From assembly GCA_021808105.1 (NCBI GenBank), contig JAKBCC010000022.1, positions 1-41,013 on the forward strand: 41,013 nucleotides of DNA. Reading direction: 5' to 3'. The position numbers and the translations under genes are program-made. Shown here piece by piece: positions 8,421 through 17,096 of this stretch (position 1 is the first letter of the stretch; each line of letters opens with the position of its first letter). The notes under the pieces are model-generated. The model worked only from the letters and a program-made list of their open reading frames with translations. It searched no databases and was not told the origin of the DNA. The stretch is from Planctomycetota bacterium (GTDB taxonomy: Bacteria; Planctomycetota; Phycisphaerae; WQYP01).

Positions 8421-9332
8421 ATGATGGGTGGTTACGACAAACGCCTTTATATTCTGCCATTTGATCATCGGCATTCCTATGGATCTGAAGTTTTTGGTTA
8501 CCACGAACCTATGACGCCCGATCAGATCGATGATATCGCGCAGAGCAAAGCTGTGATTTACGGCGGCTTCAAAGCGGCGATCGCGGCGGGCGTGCCGGCG
8601 GAAAAGGCCGGACTGCTGGTGGATGAGGAATTTGGCACTGCCATCCTTGAAGAAGCTCGCGCGCACGGGTTTATCACCTGTTTATCCACGGAAAAAAGCG
8701 GGCAGCATGATTTTGATTTTGAATATGGCCCGGCGTTTAAGGAGCATATTGAAAAATTTAATCCGACGTTTGCCAAAGTTCTGGTGCGGTACAATCCGCA
8801 GGGCGATGCGGCCCTCAATGCGGTACAGGCCCAGCGGTTGAAGGCGCTTTCGGATTATTTAGCGCAAAGCAAACGCCATTTCATGTTTGAACTGCTGGTG
8901 CCCGCGGAAAAGTCGCAACTTCAGCAGGTGGTAGGGGATGTTCACGCGTATGATCTTAAGCTGCGGCCGGGTCTGATGAAGCAGGCCATTGAGGAACTGC
9001 AAAATCGCGGGGTGGAGCCGGATGTCTGGAAAATTGAAGGCCTGGACCGGAGCGAAGACTGTAAAACCATTGCGGCGACAGCCCGGCGCAACGGTCGGGA
9101 TAAGGTAGGCTGCATTATTCTGGGGCGCGGGGAAAATGAGGAGAAGGTTATTCAATGGCTGACCACCGCCGCGCGGGTACAGGGCTTTATTGGATTTGCG
9201 GTGGGGCGCTCCAGTTTTTTGCAGTCGATTGTTGATTTGCGGTCGGGTAAAATCAACCGTGGAGAGGCGGTTGAGCAGATCAAGCGGAAATTTATGGAAT
9301 GGGTGGGCGTGTTTGAAAGGGCGGCGACCTAG
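8421..9332 (+). CDS. IolC C-terminal/DUF2090-like aldolase-type TIM-barrel protein
   Basis: A soluble protein of 303 residues. It begins with a strand ending in LPFDHRHSYG, typical of the DUF2090 domain found as the C-terminal half of some IolC (5-dehydro-2-deoxygluconokinase) proteins, where it is thought to act as 2-deoxy-5-keto-gluconate-6-phosphate aldolase. Other likely barrel-strand motifs are GLLVDEEFG, KVLVRYNP, FMFELLVPAE, DVWKIEGLD and GFAVGRSSF, a late phosphate-site-like loop. No kinase domain and no other inositol genes are present, so inositol breakdown is not supported. Within a pentose-phosphate operon, a sugar-phosphate aldolase role is the inference. GGAG precedes the ATG, and it ends 2 nt before nfo begins. 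Confidence 0.7.
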   Translation: MMGGYDKRLYILPFDHRHSYGSEVFGYHEPMTPDQIDDIAQSKAVIYGGFKAAIAAGVPAEKAGLLVDEEFGTAILEEARAHGFITCLSTEKSGQHDFDFEYGPAFKEHIEKFNPTFAKVLVRYNPQGDAALNAVQAQRLKALSDYLAQSKRHFMFELLVPAEKSQLQQVVGDVHAYDLKLRPGLMKQAIEELQNRGVEPDVWKIEGLDRSEDCKTIAATARRNGRDKVGCIILGRGENEEKVIQWLTTAARVQGFIGFAVGRSSFLQSIVDLRSGKINRGEAVEQIKRKFMEWVGVFERAAT

Positions 9333-9334
9333 AC

Positions 9335-10288
9335 ATGTTTGGATCGCATTTATCCGTCGCCGGCGGTTTATACAAGGCGGTTGTGGAGGCACAAAATCTG
9401 GGTTTGCAGACCGTGCAGATATTTACCCGTAATCAGCAGCAATGGGCGTCGCCGCCCCTGCGGCTTGAGGTTATTGAGCAATTCAGCAAAGAGGTAAAAA
9501 AGGCTAAATTTAAGCATATTGTGGCCCATGATTCCTATCTGACCAACCTGGCTTCAGGCAATGAAGAGTTGCGGCAGAAAAGTATCCATAGCTTCGCCTT
9601 GGAGCTCCAGCGGTGCCATGCTTTGGGAATCAAATATCTGGTAACGCATTCCGGCGCGCACGGCGGTGCCGGCGAAGCGGAGGGCATCGCCCGCATTGCA
9701 GCATCCTTGCAGGAGGTGTTGAAGCGTGATGAACACGGCTCCACGATTATTTGCCTGGAAACCACGGCAGGTCAGGGTACATCACTGGGATGGAGGTTTG
9801 AGCATTTGCGCGACATATTCGCGGCCGTACAAAATTCCCGGCGAATGGGAGTATGTCTGGACACCTGTCATATTTTTGCCGCGGGCTATGACATTTCTAC
9901 GCCGGAAGGGGCTGCTCAGAGCTTTGAGGAATTTGACCGTATCATCGGGCTTAAGCATCTTCGCGTGATGCACCTAAATGACAGCCGCAAGCCGCTGGGT
10001 TCCAGAGTAGATCGTCACACTCATATCGGTCGCGGCATGATCGGCCTGGAGGCGTTTCGTTATGTGTGTCAGACGCCGACTTTCAAAAACATTCCGAAGA
10101 TCATGGAAACACCCAAAGAAATGGCACCGGACGGTCGGCCCTGGGATGTGATCAATCTGGGGATTTTGCAGGCATTGGAACGCGGCGAAATAGTAGCCGT
10201 TGAACCGCTGGAGACGGCCGCAACGAAGCAGGCGGCCAGTCGGGGCGGCGTCAAGAAAGTTGCGACAAAAAAGAAAGCAAAGAAATGA
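9335..10288 (+). CDS. nfo: Endonuclease IV (AP endonuclease)
   Basis: It cleaves DNA 5' to abasic sites in base excision repair. The 317-residue protein begins with GSHLSVAGGL, the zinc-site start of the family. It continues with NQQQW, HDSYLTNLAS, THSGAHGG, CLETTAGQG, GVCLDTCHIFAAGYD, HLNDSRKPLGSRVDRHTHIGRG and IMETP, which supply the three-zinc ligands. The family is usually about 280 residues. Here a Lys/Ala-rich tail (about 285-317, ending KKVATKKKAKK) is added and may bind DNA. Its ATG lies 2 nt after the DUF2090 stop, and its stop overlaps the start of aroDE by 4 nt, so translation is coupled. The pairing of repair and sugar genes looks like operon economy rather than shared function. 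Confidence 0.96.
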   Translation: MFGSHLSVAGGLYKAVVEAQNLGLQTVQIFTRNQQQWASPPLRLEVIEQFSKEVKKAKFKHIVAHDSYLTNLASGNEELRQKSIHSFALELQRCHALGIKYLVTHSGAHGGAGEAEGIARIAASLQEVLKRDEHGSTIICLETTAGQGTSLGWRFEHLRDIFAAVQNSRRMGVCLDTCHIFAAGYDISTPEGAAQSFEEFDRIIGLKHLRVMHLNDSRKPLGSRVDRHTHIGRGMIGLEAFRYVCQTPTFKNIPKIMETPKEMAPDGRPWDVINLGILQALERGEIVAVEPLETAATKQAASRGGVKKVATKKKAKK

Positions 10289-11880
10289 CCAGTATTGTAG
10301 CGCCTATATTCGTGCGGTCAGCGGACGCGGTGTTACCGCAGATTGCCGAGGCTGTAAAACAGGGCGCGGATATGATTGAGCTGCGCTGTGATGAAGCTAA
10401 TCACGAAACCATCGAAGCGATTCTCACGCGGCCCGAAGCGCGATGCACGCCGATTATCGTCACGGTTCGTGCCAAGGCCGAAGGCGGATTATTCTCCGGC
10501 AATGAAACGGATCGGTTGGATTTGATTCTGCACGCTTGTCGTTTGAAACCGGATTATGTCGATGTTGAATTTGACACGTGGCGGGAAAATCCGGATTTTC
10601 CTGCCCAGGCGGTGCCGCTGTTGGCCAAAGACGCCACCGATCCTTCCGGCAGGCCGAAGTTAATTTTGTCTACGCATGATTTTTTATCCCGCCCGGCGGA
10701 TTTGCAGCAGCGATTGACTGCGATGGCGGAAATACCGTCTGCGTGCCTCATTAAAGCCGCCTACCACGCGAAAAATCTGATTGATGCGCTGGAGGCGTTT
10801 GGGCTGTATGAGGAATTGCCGCAAACGATTAGAAAACCGCTGGTGATTATCGCCATGGGCGAAGCGGGGCTGATTACGCGGATTTTGGCGGCAAAATATA
10901 ATGCGGCGTTCACGTTTGCCGTGCCCGCAGGCAGTGCCACCACCGCTCCGGGCCAGCCGACAATTACAGAGTTAATTCGCACGTATCGCTTCAGAAGCCA
11001 GGTGCGAAATTCTCCCGTATACGGTGTGATAGGTTGGCCGGTATCGCACTCCATCAGCCCGATGATACATAATGCGGGTTTCCAGTCCGCCGGCTGTCCG
11101 GGCGTGTATGTACCGCTGCCCATTGAACCGGAATATGAGGCGTTCTTTTCGGCAGTTACTGCCCTGCGTGGACTGCGGGACTTTAATTTACGCGGTGCCA
11201 GCGTCACGATTCCTCACAAGGCCCATGCGGCGCGTTATCTGGAAAATGCAGGGGGCGTCCTGGATGAAACGTCAGCGCGGATCGGGGTTATTAACACGCT
11301 TTACTTTCCATCTGATGGCACGGTTGGCGGCACCAATTCCGACTGGTACGGAGCCATTGAAGCGATGCGTGCTGCTACGGGTTGGAATTTAACCGACCTG
11401 GCATTTAAACGTGTGGCTGTGCTGGGCGCGGGCGGAGCGGCACGAGCCATGGTGGCGGGACTGGCGTCGCTGGGGGCCACGGTGGTTGTCTATAATCGCA
11501 CGCTAAAGCGAGCCCAGGAACTGGCATACGAATTTAACGGAAAAATCGGCCATGTGTCGGCAGCGCTGCTGAATGAATTTGCCGGCACGAATTGCAGTGT
11601 GATCATTAACTGTACGCCTGCGGGCATGTTCCCGAATGTTAAAACCATTCCGGTAGACGACATGACTGCCATTAATTCTTCAACGGTGGTGTTTGATACA
11701 GTTTATAATCCGCGGCGAACCCGCTTTCTGGACCTTTCGGCCAGGCAAGGTGCCCAGACTATTGAAGGCCTGGAGATGCTGGTACGCCAGGCGGTGATAC
11801 AGTTTGAAGGATTCACCGGCAAAACAGCTCCGCTTGGCGTGATGCGGGTGGCGGCGGAGGCGGCGTTGGCGCGCGAGTAG
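10285..11880 (+). CDS. aroDE: Fused 3-dehydroquinate dehydratase (type I)/shikimate dehydrogenase
   Basis: A bifunctional shikimate-pathway enzyme of 531 residues. Residues 1-235 are a type I AroD barrel with IELRCDEA (31-38), the catalytic His131 in STHD and Schiff-base Lys157 in CLIKAAYH. Residues 245-531 are AroE with YGVIGWPVSHSISPMIHN (shikimate-binding Ser pair), Lys312 in TIPHK, an Asp in NSDWYG, the NADP loop GAGGAARA (381-388) and INCTPAGM. Such fusions are known in plants and in chlamydiae/planctomycetes. The ATG overlaps the nfo stop (ATGA). It is the last gene of the operon, and the stop codon is followed at once by a structured repeat. Erythrose-4-phosphate made by the same operon feeds this pathway upstream. 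Confidence 0.95.
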   Translation: MTSIVAPIFVRSADAVLPQIAEAVKQGADMIELRCDEANHETIEAILTRPEARCTPIIVTVRAKAEGGLFSGNETDRLDLILHACRLKPDYVDVEFDTWRENPDFPAQAVPLLAKDATDPSGRPKLILSTHDFLSRPADLQQRLTAMAEIPSACLIKAAYHAKNLIDALEAFGLYEELPQTIRKPLVIIAMGEAGLITRILAAKYNAAFTFAVPAGSATTAPGQPTITELIRTYRFRSQVRNSPVYGVIGWPVSHSISPMIHNAGFQSAGCPGVYVPLPIEPEYEAFFSAVTALRGLRDFNLRGASVTIPHKAHAARYLENAGGVLDETSARIGVINTLYFPSDGTVGGTNSDWYGAIEAMRAATGWNLTDLAFKRVAVLGAGGAARAMVAGLASLGATVVVYNRTLKRAQELAYEFNGKIGHVSAALLNEFAGTNCSVIINCTPAGMFPNVKTIPVDDMTAINSSTVVFDTVYNPRRTRFLDLSARQGAQTIEGLEMLVRQAVIQFEGFTGKTAPLGVMRVAAEAALARE

Positions 11881-12032
11881 CACCGGATGATAATCCGGTG
11901 GTTGATCCAGTGCCACCAACCAACCACCGGGTTATCACCACGGTGCTCTGTGACGCAATGCGCCGGGGCGACGCCAAAAATCATCCCGGCGCGCCGGGAT
12001 CTCAACCCGGCGGTTACTTTGGCAGGCTCCTG
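11881..12032 (+). repeat. Structured intergenic repeat, full copy C (152 bp)
   Basis: It starts on the base after the aroDE stop codon. It shares copy A's layout: hairpin CACCGGAT/ATCCGGTG, the long GGTGGTTG to CCACCG stretch, the 18-bp palindrome at 11983-12000, and the end GGCAGGCTCCTG. Differences from copy A cluster in loops and in the middle (11951-11972), while stems are kept. No other terminator follows the operon, so the hairpins may end or stabilise its transcript; there is no U-run, so Rho-independent termination is doubtful. Confidence 0.85.
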
Positions 12033-12126
12033 AGGGACTGCTTAAAAAACGCGCGTGGATTGGCGGGTTGAATTTCCTGTGCATTAAAATTAAGCATAAG
12101 AATAGAAATAAAAACTAGTTTCACCA

Positions 12127-12143
12127 TCGGCACGCTGCTTGCA
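12127..12143 (+). promoter_or_regulatory. Sigma-54 promoter of glnN
   Basis: TCGGCACGCTGCTTGCA fits the -24/-12 consensus YTGGCACGNNNNTTGCW with a single mismatch and keeps the invariant GG and GC at correct spacing. An imperfect palindrome, TGTGC-N11-GCATA (12078-12098), lies just upstream and might be an activator site. Transcription would start near 12155, leaving a leader of about 310 nt before glnN. A sigma-54 activator gene lies immediately beyond glnN. Confidence 0.65.
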
Positions 12144-12163
12144 TTATCATTGGGCGGACGGTT

Positions 12164-12191
12164 GTACCAAGGCTTTTACCAGCATTGGTAC
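12164..12191 (+). repeat. Leader hairpin GTACCAA/TTGGTAC
   Basis: A perfect 7-bp inverted repeat with a 14-nt loop. It falls about 10 nt inside the transcript that would start from the sigma-54 promoter. It might protect the 5' end of the mRNA or act as a binding site. The surrounding leader (12033-12468) otherwise shows no gene with a credible ribosome site. Confidence 0.4.
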
Positions 12192-12207
12192 GTGATGACG
12201 TGCAAAA

Positions 12208-12223
12208 CGCGGACAGGCTCCTA
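12208..12223 (+). repeat. Tail-only copy of the intergenic repeat
   Basis: CGCGGACAGGCTCCTA matches the last bases of the full repeat (CTCGGACAGGCTCCTG in copy B) but has none of the upstream hairpins. It lies in the long leader of glnN, about 180 bp after full copy C. Confidence 0.4.
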
Positions 12224-12360
12224 ATTGCGGAGTTGCGCGTTCAGGGCGATTGGGAAAGGTCAATTGGAGGGCTTTGAATCTTTTGCAATCAAACCGGCGG
12301 ACGGGAAATGCACAAAAATGCCGCATTTGTCGGTTCGTTCACGAATTCTGATTGTTTATA

Positions 12361-12388
12361 TTGCCAGTTTCGCGGTGTCGGGTAAAAT
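12361..12388 (+). promoter_or_regulatory. Sigma-70-type promoter of glnN
   Basis: TTGCCA (12361-12366), a 16-bp spacer and TAAAAT (12383-12388). Each box has five of six consensus bases. Start near 12395 would give a leader of about 75 nt. With the sigma-54 site upstream, this suggests basal plus nitrogen-regulated expression. Confidence 0.5.
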
Positions 12389-12468
12389 GGCCGCCTTTCC
12401 CGAAAGGAGCCGCTTTGAATTTTCCGGCGGATAATCGTGAGTCGCTTTTCTACAGGAGTCTTTCAGTT

Positions 12469-14664
12469 ATGGGTGCATCAAATGCTCGTCATGCGGCGGT
12501 TGTCGCATTAACCAACTTCCGAACCATTCCACCAAGCGTTAATTTCAAGGAAAAGAGCGTTAAGGAGATTTTCGCCAGTAACGTCTTTAATGAAGAAGTT
12601 CAAAAGACTCGTTTACCCAAGCCGGTGTTCAAAAAACTCCAACAGACCATCAAAAAGGGTCTGGCATTGGATCCCTCCATCGCGGATGTGGTGGCGGCAG
12701 CCATGCGGGATTGGGCCGTTGAAAAAGGCGCTACCCACTACACGCATATTTTTCATCCGTTGACGGGTGTTACCGCTGAAAAGCATGACAGTTTTGTGGC
12801 ACCGACCGATGACGGCGGAGCCATGCTGGAATTTTCCGGCAAGGAACTGGTTCAGGGCGAACCGGATGCCTCCTCTTTCCCGTCCGGCGGTATCCGCGCC
12901 ACCTTTGAAGCCCGCGGTTACACCGCCTGGGATCCCACCAGCCCGGCTTATATTCTGGAAAATCCCAACGGCACGGCTCTGGTTATTCCGACGGCCTTTG
13001 TTTCCTGGACCGGTGAAGCCCTGGATGAAAAAACGCCGCTGCTGCGATCCATGGAAGCTCTGTCCATTCAGGCCATGCGGGTGCTGAAACTTTTTGGTAA
13101 TCACAGCGCCACAAAAGTATTTACCACCGTCGGTCCGGAGCAGGAATATTTCCTTATTGACCGCAATTTCTATTTTGCCCGTCCGGACCTTATCAATGCC
13201 GGCCGCACCCTGTTTGGTGCCAAGCCTCCCAAGGGTCAGGAAATGGAAGATCATTATTTCGGCAGCATCCCGGAACGTGTTCTGGCCTGCATGTTGGAAG
13301 CGGAGCAGGAACTTTACAAACTGGGCGTGCCGGTAAAAACCCGCCACAATGAAGTGGCCCCGGCCCAGTATGAAATTGCCCCGATTTTCGAGAACAGCAA
13401 TCTGGCCCACGACCATCAGATGTTGACGATGGAAACCCTGCGTCGCGTTGCCGAAAAATATGGTCTGGCCTGCTTGCTGCATGAAAAGCCGTTTGCCGGC
13501 GTCAATGGTTCCGGTAAGCATAACAACTGGTCCATGGCCACCGATACCGGGGAAAATCTGCTGAACCCCGGCGATACGCCGCATGAAAACGCCCAGTTCC
13601 TGGTATTTTGTGCCGCCGTTATCCGGGCGGTTAATAAACACGCCGCGCTGCTGCGTGTGGCGATTGCCTCAGCCGGTAATGATCATCGTCTGGGGGCCAA
13701 TGAAGCGCCGCCCGCGATTATCTCCATTTATCTTGGCGATCAGTTGCAGGACATCATCACGCAAATTGAGGCCGGCGGTGCCAAGAGCACCAAGAAGGGC
13801 GGCCACATGGAAGTCGGCGTGACCGTGCTTCCGAAGCTGCCGCGTGATGCCGGCGATCGTAACCGCACCTCACCGTTTGCCTTCACGGGCAACAAATTTG
13901 AATTCCGAGCGGTATCGTCGGGGCAATCCGTTGCCACGCCCAACACGGTGCTCAATACCATTGTCGCTGAATCCCTGGATTACATCGCCGGCAAACTGGA
14001 AGCCGACCACAAGGCCGGTAAGGATTTCAACAAATCCGTACAGGAACTGCTGGCCGCGGTGATCAAAGAAAATAAGGGCGTGATTTTCAACGGCAACGGC
14101 TATTCGGAAGAATGGCACAAGGAAGCGGAAAAGCGCGGCCTGCCGAATCTGAAAACCACCGTCGATGCGGTTCCTCATCTGATTTCCAAAGAATCCATTG
14201 AGCTTTTCGGCAAGTACAAGGTACTTACGGAACGTGAAGTTCACAGCCGCTATGAAATCTATCTGGAAAAATATGTCAAGACGATCAACATCGAAGTGCA
14301 GATGACCACGGTGATCGCCAAGACCATGATTATTCCGGCGGCCTTGGAGTATCAGAAAAATGTCGCCAAGTCCATCGGGGCAGCCAAGGCGGCCGGTGTT
14401 CCGGCGGCATCGCTGGCGGAACAGGAAAAGATGCTCCTGGACTTAGCATCTTCCATCAGCGATATGCAGAAGAAATCCGAGGCGCTGATGCATCATTCGG
14501 AGCATCACGCTTCGGGTGACACCTTGGCCCACGCCAAGTATTCACTGGATAAGTTAATTCCCGCCATGAACGCCGTGCGCCATGCCGGCGATCATCTGGA
14601 GACTGTGGTATCCGATGAACTTTGGCCGTTGCCAACCTATCGTGAAATGTTGTTTATCAAATAA
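12469..14664 (+). CDS. glnN: Glutamine synthetase type III
   Basis: It ligates ammonia to glutamate using ATP. The 731 residues match GSIII (about 700-730), far longer than GSI/II. The N-terminal GSIII region (FAS VFN near 30, [10 protein letters not shown] near 45) precedes the catalytic core. The core shows the family stretches [32 protein letters not shown] (metal-binding Glu residues), [26 protein letters not shown], and [17 protein letters not shown]. An in-frame ATG at 12352 exists, but ATG 12469 is preceded by CAGGAGT and starts the typical [11 protein letters not shown]. It is monocistronic, has two candidate promoters, ends in a strong terminator and is convergent with a sigma-54 activator gene. 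GSIII is usually not adenylylated, so transcriptional control would be important. Confidence 0.96.
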   Translation: MGASNARHAAVVALTNFRTIPPSVNFKEKSVKEIFASNVFNEEVQKTRLPKPVFKKLQQTIKKGLALDPSIADVVAAAMRDWAVEKGATHYTHIFHPLTGVTAEKHDSFVAPTDDGGAMLEFSGKELVQGEPDASSFPSGGIRATFEARGYTAWDPTSPAYILENPNGTALVIPTAFVSWTGEALDEKTPLLRSMEALSIQAMRVLKLFGNHSATKVFTTVGPEQEYFLIDRNFYFARPDLINAGRTLFGAKPPKGQEMEDHYFGSIPERVLACMLEAEQELYKLGVPVKTRHNEVAPAQYEIAPIFENSNLAHDHQMLTMETLRRVAEKYGLACLLHEKPFAGVNGSGKHNNWSMATDTGENLLNPGDTPHENAQFLVFCAAVIRAVNKHAALLRVAIASAGNDHRLGANEAPPAIISIYLGDQLQDIITQIEAGGAKSTKKGGHMEVGVTVLPKLPRDAGDRNRTSPFAFTGNKFEFRAVSSGQSVATPNTVLNTIVAESLDYIAGKLEADHKAGKDFNKSVQELLAAVIKENKGVIFNGNGYSEEWHKEAEKRGLPNLKTTVDAVPHLISKESIELFGKYKVLTEREVHSRYEIYLEKYVKTINIEVQMTTVIAKTMIIPAALEYQKNVAKSIGAAKAAGVPAASLAEQEKMLLDLASSISDMQKKSEALMHHSEHHASGDTLAHAKYSLDKLIPAMNAVRHAGDHLETVVSDELWPLPTYREMLFIK

Positions 14665-14691
14665 GGCATTTCATCTGAAGTAGTAAAAGTC

Positions 14692-14728
14692 AAAGGGTCG
14701 ATCCGCAAGGATCGACCCTTTTCTTTTT
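14692..14728 (+). terminator. Rho-independent terminator of glnN
   Basis: A perfect 13-bp stem, AAAGGGTCGATCC / GGATCGACCCTTT, with a GCAA loop and then TCTTTTT, 28 bp after the glnN stop. On the opposite strand the run after the stem is weak (TTTGACTTTT), so it serves mainly glnN but may also help stop the convergent activator gene. Confidence 0.93.
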
Positions 14729-14813
14729 GAGGCTTGGTCGTCCAGTGCTGCCAAGCCCATAAATCAGGGTTGATATTGCCGACGCGCGGCGAGAGTTTCT
14801 GCGGTTACAGCTT

Positions 14814-16433
14814 TCACGTGGAATGGCCGGCTTCGGGCAACTCGCTGGATTCAATGCCCATTTCCTTGACTTTTTTGTTCAGGGTGTTGCGGTTAATACC
14901 TAAAAAGTCCGCAGCTTTTATTTTCACGTCGCCACACCGCTGCAAAGCTTTTTCCAGTAAGGCCTTTTCCACCTGATCAATGACCAGATCATAAATTTGA
15001 CCTTCACGCAGGGCATATTCGCTGATGGCCTGATCAGCCAGGCGATGCACAATACCGTCGAGATCTTCGCTGGCGATACTGGCTCGGCCCTGTTGGGCAA
15101 ACGCGCGAATGGCGGTGGGCAGCAGGTCCTCGGTGAGCGTGTCCCCGCGGCTTAGAACCACAGCGCGTTCCATGGCATTTTCCAGTTCACGCACATTGCC
15201 CGGCCATGGGTAGCGGACAAATATATTGACCAGTTCCCGGCTGATTTTATTAAGATTTTTTCCATTTTCCGCATTGAACTTATCAAAGAAAAAGTCGATG
15301 AGCTTGGGAATATCCTCACGGCGATTCCGCAGCGCAGGCAAATTAATGGTCACCACGTTGAGGCGATAAAATAAATCCTCCCGGAACTTCCCTTTGGCAA
15401 CTTCATCCTGCAGACTTAAATTGGTGGCCGCGATGATCCGGACATCCACGCGAATGGTACGCGTATCGCCAACGCGTTCAAATTCACGCTCCTGCAAAAC
15501 GCGCAACAGTTTTACCTGTAAGCTGGTATCCAGCGTACCGATTTCATCAAGGAACAGTGTGCCGGTATGGGCCGCTTCAAAGCGGCCGATCTTATCGCGA
15601 ATAGCGCCGGTAAAACTTCCTTTGATGTGGCCGAAAAGTTCTGATTCCAGCAGCGTGCCGGTTAAAGCTCCGCAGTTCATGCGGATAAACGGTTTATCAA
15701 CCCGGTTAGAATTAAAATGAATGGCTTTGGCAATTAATTCCTTGCCGGTGCCGGTTTCACCCAACAGTAATACGGTGGCCCTGCTCACCGCCACCTGAGC
15801 TACGGTGTCAAAAACTTCCAGCATGGTCGGTGAACTGCCGATGATATTGTCAAATTTGTATTTGCTTTGCAGGGTGCTGCGAAGCTGCCGCCGTTCTTCC
15901 AGCCATTCTTCACGTTCAGTGGCGACGATGGAATTTATTTTAATGGCTTGGGCAATAAAAGCGGTAATAATTTCCAGCAGTCGCTGATCATAATGAAGCG
16001 TTTCGTCGTCAACAAACTGTTTATCAACCGAAAGTGCTCCGCACGCTTTGGATTCAATAAGAATCGGCACGCAGATAAAGCTGGTCACACGGCCCGGCAC
16101 AGGCACGCGGGCACCGGTGCGATTGAGAAATTGAATTTCCTTACTGATGTCGGCAACCATACGCGGCTTGCCCGTGGCCACCACCTGCCCGGTGATGCCT
16201 TCGCCGACGTCATATCGGCCGCGCTGAATTTCATTGGCGGTCAGACCCAAAGCCGCCTCTATCTGCAATTTTCCCGTGGCGGAATCCAGAAGTACCATGG
16301 AGCCGCGCTCCATGCCCAATCGATCTGCGAGAACGCGCATGGTCTGATCAAAAACGGCGTGCAGATCCAAGCCCGACGATAGCACGCGGCCTATTTCGGT
16401 AAGAATCGTAAGTTCAAGTTCGGCGCGATCCAT
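14814..16433 (-). CDS. NifA-like sigma-54-dependent activator (GAF-AAA+-Fis)
   Basis: A transcription activator of 539 residues. The N-terminal GAF domain (about 5-170) is NifA-like. In NifA this domain senses effectors such as 2-oxoglutarate through its partners. The AAA+ domain has Walker A GETGTGKE (225-232), Walker B TLFLDE, and the sigma-54 contact loop as GSFTGA (272-277) instead of the usual GAFTGA. The C-terminus is a Fis-type helix-turn-helix ending AADFLGINRNTLNKKVKEMG. No NifA-type cysteine cluster is seen. A TTG in frame at 16442 touches GGAGG, so ATG 16433, 9 nt from it, is chosen. Convergence with glnN and a sigma-54 site at glnN make glnN a likely target. Confidence 0.92.
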   Translation of the reverse strand: MDRAELELTILTEIGRVLSSGLDLHAVFDQTMRVLADRLGMERGSMVLLDSATGKLQIEAALGLTANEIQRGRYDVGEGITGQVVATGKPRMVADISKEIQFLNRTGARVPVPGRVTSFICVPILIESKACGALSVDKQFVDDETLHYDQRLLEIITAFIAQAIKINSIVATEREEWLEERRQLRSTLQSKYKFDNIIGSSPTMLEVFDTVAQVAVSRATVLLLGETGTGKELIAKAIHFNSNRVDKPFIRMNCGALTGTLLESELFGHIKGSFTGAIRDKIGRFEAAHTGTLFLDEIGTLDTSLQVKLLRVLQEREFERVGDTRTIRVDVRIIAATNLSLQDEVAKGKFREDLFYRLNVVTINLPALRNRREDIPKLIDFFFDKFNAENGKNLNKISRELVNIFVRYPWPGNVRELENAMERAVVLSRGDTLTEDLLPTAIRAFAQQGRASIASEDLDGIVHRLADQAISEYALREGQIYDLVIDQVEKALLEKALQRCGDVKIKAADFLGINRNTLNKKVKEMGIESSELPEAGHST

Positions 16434-16544
16434 CAAATTCAACCTCCGTTATCGCAAACGGCAAATTCCTTCCGCACGTTCGAGCGTCCAACACCTTCCG
16501 CCCGGGCCTGCCGCCGCCAACCACCAGGAGCCTTTCCGAGCAGT

Positions 16545-16578
16545 CGCAATCCCGATCATTCCTCGGGTAGGCTCTTGG
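16545..16578 (+). repeat. Diverged tail copy of the intergenic repeat
   Basis: CGCAATCCCGATCATT followed by CCTCGGGTAGGCTCTTGG aligns with the last 34 bp of copies A and B with scattered changes. It lies in the 5' flank of the activator gene. GCCAACCACC at 16516-16525 may be a remnant of the left part. Confidence 0.5.
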
Positions 16579-16985
16579 GAACCTCTCCGATAATCGTCGG
16601 ATGCTATTGTACTATGCAAACGCCGTGCGCAAGTGGTAATACCTGTTGAAAAAATTGGCGAACACGGAAATGTCCCCTATAAATCGTGGTCTAACAAAAT
16701 TTGTAACTGTTTATACCATAATAAGTTATAGAATAAATTCGGGATGGAAGTGCACAACTATTCCGTCCCCTGTTGCTGCCGAAATTCTTGGCAACCGACT
16801 AACTCTTAAAGCGGCCCATTGCCTGATAATTAGTCGAAATGAGATAGGGATGTCATTTTATGATTTTTATGTGCCTGTATAATAGGCAGGTGGGATCGGG
16901 GTTGAATTCGCTAAAATAACGCTGGAACCGGTAGCGATGGCCATGCCGGCCGGTTGAAATCCCAATCAAATATAGTGCCAACCTC
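16579..16985. other. AT-rich intergenic stretch before tRNA-Ala
   Basis: Roughly 16620-16890 is clearly richer in A and T than the flanks. A 78-codon frame starting with TTG (16646-16882) has no ribosome site and resembles no family I recognise. GCCTGTATAATAGGCAGG near 16873-16890 holds a short GCCT/AGGC inverted repeat around a TATAAT. It may contain further promoters for the tRNA or kinase operon. Confidence 0.35.
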
Positions 16986-17013
16986 TTGCCTTAGCGCAAG
17001 TGTTTGGTACTAT
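16986..17013 (+). promoter_or_regulatory. Candidate promoter of tRNA-Ala
   Basis: TTGCCT (16986-16991), a 16-bp spacer and TACTAT (17008-17013). Transcription would begin about 4 nt before the mature tRNA, which leaves little leader for RNase P, so this remains tentative. Confidence 0.35.
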
Positions 17014-17023
17014 GGACAGTCTT

Positions 17024-17096
17024 GGGGACGTAGCTCAATTGGGAGAGCACTGCCTTTGCAAGGCAGGGGTTGCCGGTTCGATCCCGGTCGTCTCCA
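17024..17096 (+). tRNA. tRNA-Ala (anticodon UGC)
   Basis: A 73-nt cloverleaf including the discriminator A. The acceptor stem GGGGACG/CGTCTCC contains the G3-U70 wobble pair that marks alanine tRNAs. The D arm is GCTC..GAGC, the anticodon stem CTGCC/GGCAG with loop TTTGCAA, and the T arm GCCGG-TTCGATC-CCGGT. CCA is not encoded. No rRNA genes are next to it. No copy of its 3' end was seen nearby, so it is not marked as an integration site. Confidence 0.96.

Noticed and set aside
12225-12434. 69-codon plus frame in the glnN leader
   Set aside because: It contains the candidate sigma-70 promoter, has no clear ribosome site and no recognisable sequence.
12613-13641. 342-codon minus-strand frame opposite glnN
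   Set aside because: It lies fully antisense to the well-supported glnN gene and its sequence matches no family; long antisense frames are expected opposite codon-biased genes.
16646-16882. 78-codon TTG-start frame in the AT-rich stretch
   Set aside because: Low-complexity AT-rich DNA, no Shine-Dalgarno sequence and no known domain.
17024-17096. tRNA-Ala as an integration site for a mobile element
   Set aside because: No integrase, no duplicated tRNA 3' end and ordinary chromosomal genes on both sides.
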